This document shows positions 58,094-64,000 of a DNA stretch of 64,000 bases, piece after piece (the first letter of the stretch is position 1; every line of letters begins with the position of its first letter). The notes under the pieces are model-generated. The model did not search any database and had not been told where the DNA came from. It saw only the letters and a list, made by a program, of their open reading frames with translations. The position numbers were made by a program, and so were the translations under genes. This stretch comes from an uncultured Aquiluna sp. (GTDB lineage Bacteria > Actinomycetota > Actinomycetes > Actinomycetales > Microbacteriaceae): NCBI GenBank assembly GCA_913057795.1, contig CAJXOD010000004.1:1-64000 (forward strand), in the 5' to 3' direction.

Positions 58094-59382
58094 TTCCGGT
58101 TTCGGCTCCGATTACGATTTTGCTGAGGCGCAGACTTGCTCGGTGCACTTGACCTCGGAGGCTGGCTAGAGGTAGGGGCTGTTTTGACAGCAGACGAAGC
58201 TCTTCCGATTCGACCCTTTGTGCCAGGTTCGATACCGAGCTCCTCAAACAGGTGTGGTGAATTTGAGTAGGTTTCAGTGGGCTCTGGAACACCAAGATCA
58301 AGCTCACGATTAATGTGAACCCAGCGAGCTAAATCGTTCCAGTCAACGAATGTGACGGCTACTCCTAGCTTGCCGGCTCTTCCGGTTCGTCCGGTGCGGT
58401 GTAGGTAGGCTTTTTCATCCTCGGGAACGGAGTAGTTGATGACGTGCGTCACATCGTCCACGTCAATACCGCGGGCGGCGACTTCGGTGGCAACGAGAAT
58501 CTCTTTCTTGCCTTCTCTGAAGGAAGCCATGGAGCGCTCTCTAGCATCCTGAGACATGTCTCCGTGTAGCGGAGCAGCATTGAAGCCTCTATCGATTAGC
58601 TCTTCGGCCAATTTGGCAGACTGCCTCTTGGTTCGGACGAAAATAATTGTTTTGCCCCGGCCCTGGGCCTGCAAGATTCTGCCCACTACTTCGTCTTTAT
58701 CAAGGGCGTGTGCTCGATAGACATACTGCTTGATGTCAGCCTTGGTCTTACCTTCATCTGGATCGCTGACACGGATGTGGATCGGGCGGTTTTGGTAACG
58801 ACGAGCCAGGCTCAAAATTGCCGCCGGCATAGTTGCCGAAAAGAGCATGGTCTGGCGCTGAGGAGGTGTCAGAGAAAACAGTTTTTCAACATCGGGCAAG
58901 AAGCCAAGGTCCAGCATCTCGTCCGCCTCATCCAAGACCATAAAAGTTACGTTGGACAGGTTCATAAGTTTTTGTTTAGCCAAATCAAGCAGGCGTCCCG
59001 GTGTACCGACAACAATCTGGGCGCCACCTTCTAGGGCGGCAACCTGGCCCTCGTAGGCCTTGCCACCGTAGATGGCAACAACGGTAGTTGGGCGGTTCGC
59101 TGTCGCAAGCATTAGGTCCTCAGAAACCTGAAGTGCCAATTCTCTAGTTGGAACGACCACCAGCGCTTGAACTCCAGGGGCTGGGTTTTCGCCCAGAGCC
59201 TGAATAAGTGGAAGGCCAAACCCAAGAGTTTTACCTGTTCCGGTTTTGGCCTGGCCGATTACATCGGTGCCAGATAACGCAACTGGAATAGCTTGTTCTT
59301 GAATTGGGAATGGACTGGTGATGCCTTTGGACTCTAGGGCTTCGCAGATGTCTGCATCTATGCCTAGTGATTTGAAACTCAA
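58063..59382 (-). CDS. DEAD-box RNA helicase (RhlE-like)
   Basis: A 439-residue helicase with all core motifs: Q-motif FPIQEQAIP, motif I AKTGTGKT, motif II DEAD in LDEADEMLDLGF, SAT and HRTGRTGRAG. The C-terminal ~50 residues are a basic Ser/Pro/Arg/Asn-rich tail (QNRNRSRNRNYKG), likely binding RNA. It is divergent from the ferritin-like gene, as in mycobacteria (Rv3211/Rv3210c). Cold-stress or ribosome assembly roles are common in the family. Confidence 0.93.
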   Translation of the reverse strand: MSFKSLGIDADICEALESKGITSPFPIQEQAIPVALSGTDVIGQAKTGTGKTLGFGLPLIQALGENPAPGVQALVVVPTRELALQVSEDLMLATANRPTTVVAIYGGKAYEGQVAALEGGAQIVVGTPGRLLDLAKQKLMNLSNVTFMVLDEADEMLDLGFLPDVEKLFSLTPPQRQTMLFSATMPAAILSLARRYQNRPIHIRVSDPDEGKTKADIKQYVYRAHALDKDEVVGRILQAQGRGKTIIFVRTKRQSAKLAEELIDRGFNAAPLHGDMSQDARERSMASFREGKKEILVATEVAARGIDVDDVTHVINYSVPEDEKAYLHRTGRTGRAGKLGVAVTFVDWNDLARWVHINRELDLGVPEPTETYSNSPHLFEELGIEPGTKGRIGRASSAVKTAPTSSQPPRSSAPSKSAPQQNRNRSRNRNYKGTSKPEA

Positions 59383-59433
59383 GTAATTCTCCGTATGTTT
59401 TTGGCTCTCGGTTTTCTACTCCTCGAGCTGAGC

Positions 59434-59439
59434 TATAAG
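59434..59439 (+). promoter_or_regulatory. -10 box of the ferritin-like gene
   Basis: TATAAG ends 8 bases before GTG 59448, compatible with a leaderless or near-leaderless transcript. Confidence 0.4.
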
Positions 59440-59447
59440 CTTGCAAG

Positions 59448-60206
59448 GTGTTGGATTGGTTACGCAAGATACGTAAGGTTTCGCAGAAGCTCACGCTTCC
59501 TTCGCGAGACGCAACTGCTGGTCGCAGTCAAATCCAACTCAACCCTGCCAAGCTTACCCCTTCGTCGGAAATCTATCTGTCTTCTTTATCTCAGTTGAAT
59601 CTTGTGATCTCCGACCTTCTGCAGCAGGACTCCCTCAAGGCACCTAATGTGAGCCAAAGCGAGGCCCAGGGTATTTTGGCTGGGGCATACAGAGACCGCT
59701 CGAAGCAGCTGGACGGTTTGTTGATTCGACTTGGTGCAAGTCAAATGGAATTGCAGTCGGATATTCGTGAGCGTCTTGAGCAGCTGGTTATGAGAACAGA
59801 AGGTGCCGACTGGTTCGAAGACCTGATGAGGATTTATGTCGTTTTTGGAATACTTCAAGACGGTGCTTCGCAAGTTTCCAAAGGCTTACCAGCTGCAAAA
59901 AGGCTGAAAGTGGATCAACTTCTAGAATCAAAGAAGTTGGAAAAGTTTTGCCACCGCCATTTGGCCGCCGGTATTGCCGCCGAACCAAGTCTGGGTCCAA
60001 GATTGGCAATGTTCGGACGCATGGTGGTAGCTGATGCGCTGCTGGAAATTCGGGATTCTGTTGACCTGTCGAAGGTTTTACCAAGTCCCGTGACAGACGA
60101 CGCAGTCGCTCTTGCCAGGGAGCAGTTCAAGACGCTGGAACCATTCACTTCGGTGTTGATAGCCAAGCACACCGTCAGAATGGACTTACTGGGCCTTACC
60201 GCGTAG
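59448..60206 (+). CDS. Ferritin-like-fold protein (Rv3210c-like)
   Basis: A 252-residue helical protein resembling the actinobacterial ferritin-like group often labelled MiaE-like hydroxylase. The C-terminal ~190 residues form several long helices with scattered acidic and His residues (TEGADWFEDLMRIYVV, EKFCHRHLAAGIA); I cannot assign a complete diiron site by eye. Genome position (between a DEAD-box helicase and DUF3107) matches mycobacteria. GTG 59448 is chosen; a TATAAG box precedes it. Its end overlaps the convergent small membrane protein by 21 bases. Confidence 0.7.
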   Translation: MLDWLRKIRKVSQKLTLPSRDATAGRSQIQLNPAKLTPSSEIYLSSLSQLNLVISDLLQQDSLKAPNVSQSEAQGILAGAYRDRSKQLDGLLIRLGASQMELQSDIRERLEQLVMRTEGADWFEDLMRIYVVFGILQDGASQVSKGLPAAKRLKVDQLLESKKLEKFCHRHLAAGIAAEPSLGPRLAMFGRMVVADALLEIRDSVDLSKVLPSPVTDDAVALAREQFKTLEPFTSVLIAKHTVRMDLLGLTA

Positions 60207-60488
60207 TCGGATACTCGCAAGCTCTCTAGATTCTTCTGATGCGCGTTTTGCGACTAGGAAATTCGTACCGAACCAACCGGCCGCCGGCATCGTAAGCATG
60301 ACAATGAACCATATCCAAGCGCTGGAATAGCTGAACCCAACCCAGGTCAAAATCAGCCACAGGGCGCTGCCAGCAGACAATGCAATGCTCACTGGCACTA
60401 ATTTTCCGTAGTGGTCGGATTTTGCAAGAACGAAAGGCCCAACCATTGCCAGAATTGCTGCGTAGGCGATGATTATTAGGATTTCCAC
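60186..60488 (-). CDS. Hypothetical three-helix membrane protein
   Basis: A 100-residue protein with three hydrophobic segments (~1-23, ~31-51, ~57-78) and a charged C-terminal tail. No functional family is recognised. It shares one base with the DUF3107 gene upstream on the same strand, so the two are co-translated. Confidence 0.7.
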   Translation of the reverse strand: MEILIIIAYAAILAMVGPFVLAKSDHYGKLVPVSIALSAGSALWLILTWVGFSYSSAWIWFIVMLTMPAAGWFGTNFLVAKRASEESRELASIRLRGKAQ

Positions 60489-60712
60489 TAGGCCAGGAAT
60501 CCTACGCGCCTTGTTTCCTCGGCGCCTATTTCAACGTATGCGATTGAAGAGGTAGGAATCAGGATGATGCTGCCTTTTTCGTCGCTTAGTTCAAGCACGG
60601 GCTCCGAGGCTTCAATTGCCTTTTTTACCGTAGCCATCAGGTCTTTTGCGCTCAGGCCTGATTCGAAGCTGATGTCTCTTGCGTTGTCTCTGATGCCGAT
60701 TCTGACGTCCAT
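60488..60712 (-). CDS. DUF3107-family protein (TB9.4-like)
   Basis: A 74-residue protein matching the actinobacterial DUF3107 family (Rv3208A/TB9.4): MDVRIGIRDNARDISFESG at the start and SSIAYVEIGAEETRRVGF at the end. Function unknown; a small beta-rich fold is expected. AAGGAG lies six bases before the ATG. Divergent from adnA. Confidence 0.9.
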   Translation of the reverse strand: MDVRIGIRDNARDISFESGLSAKDLMATVKKAIEASEPVLELSDEKGSIILIPTSSIAYVEIGAEETRRVGFLA

Positions 60713-60766
60713 TATTCTCCTTAGTCAAAATAAGGTTACGGCAAGAAAAATGTCTCCAGAGCCAAA

Positions 60767-60772
60767 TAGATT
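60767..60772 (+). promoter_or_regulatory. -10 box for leaderless adnA
   Basis: TAGATT ends 6 bases before GTG 60779, with no Shine-Dalgarno. Confidence 0.5.
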
Positions 60773-60778
60773 GATGAC

Positions 60779-63685
60779 GTGAGAAATTCTTTTGAGTCGC
60801 CCAAGTCAGCCGAGACGGATCTTCCGGCTGAATTCGGTGATATTTTGTCCGGCATGGACGCACTGGTGCTTGGGTCTCCGGGGTCCGGTAAAACCAGCTT
60901 GATAAAGAATCTGGTAACCAAATTAGAAACTAGTGGCCTAGATCCAAGTGAAGTTTTCGTAATAACCCCGCAACGTGCCGCCGCATCCCGACTTCGAGAC
61001 CAACTGGCGGTCAGCTCAAAAAAAGTAGCTACCTTGCCAAGGGCGCGATCAATTACTTCGCTGGCTTTTGAAATCCTGCAGTCGGAGCTTCCAGGCGTGA
61101 AGTTGGTCTCGGGTGCAAAACAACAGTCACTTATTGCCGGGCTTGTTGCCGATTCGCTCGCAAGTGGTACCACCAAAAGTTGGGGCCTTGATGCCGCGAG
61201 CGTTGCACTGTCCGGCTTTCATAACGAACTTCGAGATTTGTTTGCGGTATTGATTGAAAACCAAATAGACCAGGGCAGGCTCCTAGCGATTCAAGAGAGT
61301 TGGCCCAAGGCGAATTTCCGGGCCGCAATTGACCTGTTGCCGGTTTACGTTGACGCCCTGCAGGAAAATAATCAAGTCGATCCTTCCCAGTTGATTGTAA
61401 TGGCGACCAAATTTGCAGCCGGTGCAAAAAGCCCAAAGGTTGTTCTTGTCGATGACGCGCAGGATCTCTCGCTGGCCGGAGTGGAATTCATTCTGCAGCT
61501 GGCAGGCAGTTGTCAGTTGATCGCCTGTGGTGATCCGGATACTGCCTCTCTCGGCTTTCGTGCTGCAGCGGGGGGTTTCGTATCTGAGCTCAGAAAAAAA
61601 AGAAAGAACCTCGTCGAAGTCGCGCTCACTGGCTATCGCAGGCAGCCAACGGACGTCAATGACCTTATGGCACGGCTAGCTGAACGAATACCCACCTCTG
61701 AAGCTTTTCGACATCGACCCAAATCCGATGCAAAATCCAGCATTGGTGAGTTTTCAGTCTTTGACAATCAGATATCGGAAACTGATTACCTTGCCAGTGA
61801 GCTTCGCAGGCTCAGAGTCACTGAAGGCTGGGAGTGGGGGCAGATGTGCGTTGTTGCAAGAACCAGAGTGCAGCTCGATCAGCTCTCCAGCGACCTAGCA
61901 GCAAGATCGATACCTGTGAGAATCCTCGGCGTGCAGAAAGCGCTGAGAGATCAGCCGGCCGCCCGATCAGTGCTCGATTTCGGTCAGCTAGTATTTTCCG
62001 AGCCAAAGCACTATCTAGTAACCGAGCTTCTTGGATCCAGCTTGGTTGGGCTTTCAGTGATTCAACAGCGTCGGCTTTTTCGACAACTCGCGTCGCTAGA
62101 GCAATTTGAGGGCAATAATCGCATCCAAATGCTCGAGTCGATCTTTGAAGCCGAGATTGACTTTGACTCAAACGAAGTTTCCAGGCTAAATCGAGCAATC
62201 AAAGTGCTTGGGAATCTTAAGAATAAAAACGAGATGGGTGCCTACCAGTTCGTGAGCGCAATTTGGGCTCTTTCCCCAGCCGGGAAGCTTGCAGAGCTCG
62301 CGAGGGGCGAGTCCGAGGTGGCCTTGGCCGCAAACCGTGATTTAGATGCAATTTTGCAGTTATTTGCTGCTGCAAACAGATTCGATCAGCAGCAGGGAAT
62401 CGGTGCGCAGGCATTCTTAGCTGAACAGTTTGATGCTGCGGTGCCCGAGGACTCGCTGGCGCAAGTTGGATTGCGGGATTTGGTGGTTCTGGCCACCGCC
62501 TCTCAACTGTCCGGACTGGAATTTCAGGTCCTAGCTATGCCTCGACTGCAAGAGGGAATTTGGCCAAACCTTAGGCCTAGAAACTCACTGCTTGGAGCCA
62601 GTGGGCTGCAGGCATTCTTGACTGGAAGATCCGACGATCCCAGCAAGGCAGCCAGATCAGAGCTGGCCGACGAGCTTCGGCTGTTTTACAAGAGCCTAGG
62701 TGCGGTTCGATCCAAGTTGATGCTCAGCGCGATGCAAAGTGCGGACGAACAGCCCTCGCAGTTTTTCCAAATGTTGGGACTTAGTCCAGCCGCCAAGCAG
62801 GTGAATATCGAGTTTGATCCCCGCCGTTTGGTGGGGAGGCTCAGGGCCGAGCTGGTTGCCGGAGATGCGTCGGCGGCGCCGATGCTGGCGGCTTTGGCAC
62901 TAACGGGTGCGAGCGGCGCGCACCCTAGGAGCTGGCAGGGTCTAATTCCAATTTCAACTACCGCCCCGGTAGTCACGGCGGACGAACAGCTGCGCCTAAG
63001 CGCATCAAGGCTCGACGCATTCGAGAAATGTCCACTGCATTGGTTTATTAATAATTTCGGTGGCGACGGCCAGTCCTTCGAGGCATCTATTGGGACCCTC
63101 CTACACGCCGCAATGGAGCTTGCGACAGATGGTGACTCGGTCGGGCAATACGTTGAATCCAACTGGCACACTCTAAAGTTTGAAACCGAGTGGCTGGCCA
63201 TGGCGGCGAAGCGCCGCGCCCTAAAAATGGTGGGCTACATGTCGTCCTATTTAGAAGGATCCAATCAGCTGGTCGACATCGAGCAAGGCTTTGAAATAGA
63301 TCTTGGTCGGCTGGTTGTCGCTGGAAAAATAGATCGGGTGGAGCGAACCGGGGATGGTTTGATAGCCGCAGATCTGAAGACCGGGAAATCACCAAGTGCT
63401 AAAGAGACAGTCGAACACCGTCAACTTGCGCTTTACCAACTTGGACTTCGCGAAAGTTACGACGAACCGGTTGCCGGCGGCCGAATTATCTCGGTTGGCT
63501 CGGGTTCATTGAAGGTTTTGGAGCAGCCGGCTCTTGCCGGTGAGTTCCAGGAAAGCATCATGGAGCTTTTATCTAGGGCCGAGAGCCAGATCGGTCAGGC
63601 CAGCTTCGTGGCAAATATTTCAGAGCACTGCACCGGGGACTCCAAATGCCAGCTGCTTATGGCTAAAGCGGTGACTCATGACTAA
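60779..63685 (+). CDS. adnA: AdnA-like UvrD/RecB-family helicase-nuclease
   Basis: A 968-residue protein with N-terminal Walker A GSPGSGKTS (~32-40), VLVDDAQDLSL as Walker B and further UvrD-type motifs (LTGYRRQPTDVNDLM). The C-terminal ~200 residues are a PD-(D/E)XK nuclease with GKIDRVE, AADLKTGK and the QxxxY motif in HRQLALYQLG, flanked by cysteines (EKCPLHWF, HCTGDSKC) that may hold an Fe-S cluster. AdnA and AdnB together resect double-strand breaks in actinobacteria, replacing RecBCD/AddAB. Start GTG 60779 has no ribosome site but a TAGATT box. It overlaps adnB by 8 bases. Confidence 0.88.
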   Translation: MRNSFESPKSAETDLPAEFGDILSGMDALVLGSPGSGKTSLIKNLVTKLETSGLDPSEVFVITPQRAAASRLRDQLAVSSKKVATLPRARSITSLAFEILQSELPGVKLVSGAKQQSLIAGLVADSLASGTTKSWGLDAASVALSGFHNELRDLFAVLIENQIDQGRLLAIQESWPKANFRAAIDLLPVYVDALQENNQVDPSQLIVMATKFAAGAKSPKVVLVDDAQDLSLAGVEFILQLAGSCQLIACGDPDTASLGFRAAAGGFVSELRKKRKNLVEVALTGYRRQPTDVNDLMARLAERIPTSEAFRHRPKSDAKSSIGEFSVFDNQISETDYLASELRRLRVTEGWEWGQMCVVARTRVQLDQLSSDLAARSIPVRILGVQKALRDQPAARSVLDFGQLVFSEPKHYLVTELLGSSLVGLSVIQQRRLFRQLASLEQFEGNNRIQMLESIFEAEIDFDSNEVSRLNRAIKVLGNLKNKNEMGAYQFVSAIWALSPAGKLAELARGESEVALAANRDLDAILQLFAAANRFDQQQGIGAQAFLAEQFDAAVPEDSLAQVGLRDLVVLATASQLSGLEFQVLAMPRLQEGIWPNLRPRNSLLGASGLQAFLTGRSDDPSKAARSELADELRLFYKSLGAVRSKLMLSAMQSADEQPSQFFQMLGLSPAAKQVNIEFDPRRLVGRLRAELVAGDASAAPMLAALALTGASGAHPRSWQGLIPISTTAPVVTADEQLRLSASRLDAFEKCPLHWFINNFGGDGQSFEASIGTLLHAAMELATDGDSVGQYVESNWHTLKFETEWLAMAAKRRALKMVGYMSSYLEGSNQLVDIEQGFEIDLGRLVVAGKIDRVERTGDGLIAADLKTGKSPSAKETVEHRQLALYQLGLRESYDEPVAGGRIISVGSGSLKVLEQPALAGEFQESIMELLSRAESQIGQASFVANISEHCTGDSKCQLLMAKAVTHD

Positions 63686-64000
63686 GTACTCAGCCCAAGA
63701 AATTTTTTCTGTTGTTTCAAAGCACAAGCTTACCGATGAGCAGGAAGCGGCGATCTCGTCCGCAAGCACAACGGCCCCCAGCCTCGTTATTGCTGGTGCA
63801 GGGAGTGGAAAAACTGAGTTGATGTCAGTCAGGACTCTCTACTTAGTGGCCAATGAACTGGCAAAACCGAGCGAAATCCTTGGTCTGACCTTCACCAGGA
63901 AGGCTGCAAGCGAACTGGCTTCCAGGGTCCAATCTGGATTGGTCAAGCTGAGGGAGTCAAGCTATTGGCCCAAGGACCTAGGGGACGATTTTGATCCACC
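63678..64000 (+). CDS. adnB: AdnB-like UvrD-family helicase (5' part)
   Basis: The first 107 residues of a UvrD-like helicase, cut by the window end. The Q-motif is LTDEQEAAISS, Walker A is AGAGSGKTE, and LGLTFTRKAASELASR is motif Ia. ATG 63678 lies 8 bases before the adnA stop, so the two are translationally coupled, as expected for the AdnAB heterodimer. Confidence 0.88.
   Translation, partial: MTKYSAQEIFSVVSKHKLTDEQEAAISSASTTAPSLVIAGAGSGKTELMSVRTLYLVANELAKPSEILGLTFTRKAASELASRVQSGLVKLRESSYWPKDLGDDFDP

Noticed and set aside
62686..63201. 171-codon open frame antisense to adnA
   Set aside because: Serine- and alanine-rich composition typical of an antisense shadow; the adnA nuclease domain on the other strand accounts for the sequence.

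Overview
The window looks like a chromosomal segment of a small-genome planktonic actinobacterium, most likely a freshwater or marine Microbacteriaceae member of the Luna type (Rhodoluna/Aquiluna relatives). Support comes from a WhiB1 regulator, a PdtaS-type kinase, an AdnA/AdnB helicase-nuclease pair, DUF3107, DUF3117 and DUF3515 proteins, a C50-carotenoid gene set, a heliorhodopsin, moderate GC by eye, and very tight packing. No gap between genes exceeds 300 bases. I see no insertion sequence, prophage, CRISPR array or rRNA operon. Assignments rest on reading motifs in translated sequence; no database search was run.

Layout. 1-7300: end of hpf, secA, an Rv3235-like gene, a SAF-domain protein with a MinD/CpaE-like ATPase, the sensor kinase pdtaS and whiB1. 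7300-18200: stress and transport genes, including two BCP-type peroxiredoxins interspersed with three LysE-superfamily exporters, tRNA-Lys, a TspO-like membrane protein, heliorhodopsin, katG, and a TetR/SRPBCC divergent pair with two visible operators. 18200-23700: a MalY-like lyase, a SprT-like protein and the operon crtB-crtI-crtYe-crtYf-crtEb, translationally coupled by 4-base overlaps. 23700-36500: branched-chain amino acid and serine synthesis (ilvD-ilvB-ilvN-ilvC, serA, leuB-ilvE) with a persulfide-type CsoR/CstR regulator and two rhodaneses, then a FAH-family gene, gltX and tRNA-Gln. 36500-47600: MBL hydrolase, lipid kinase, tRNA-Glu, MFS exporter, then leuC-leuD-murA-plsC-gpsA-ddl, a DUF3515 lipoprotein and thiL. 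47570-57300: dapD (carrying a one-base frameshift) divergent from dapE, DUF3117, an O-methyltransferase, tatB, and the operon MgtE/CBS-DUF1003-mrp-aldehyde dehydrogenase. 57200-64000: PHP phosphoesterase, DEAD-box helicase, ferritin-like protein, DUF3107, adnA and the start of adnB.

How the genes work together. One theme is light and oxidative stress: heliorhodopsin, a TspO-like protein, KatG, two peroxiredoxins and carotenoids lie within about 16 kb. A second is core anabolism: valine/leucine/isoleucine, serine, lysine/DAP and cell-wall precursors.

Two organisational features recur. First, many genes have no Shine-Dalgarno but a TANNNT-type -10 box 6-8 bases before the start codon, implying leaderless mRNAs. 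Second, six convergent gene pairs have interlocked stop codons sharing a YTAR tetranucleotide.
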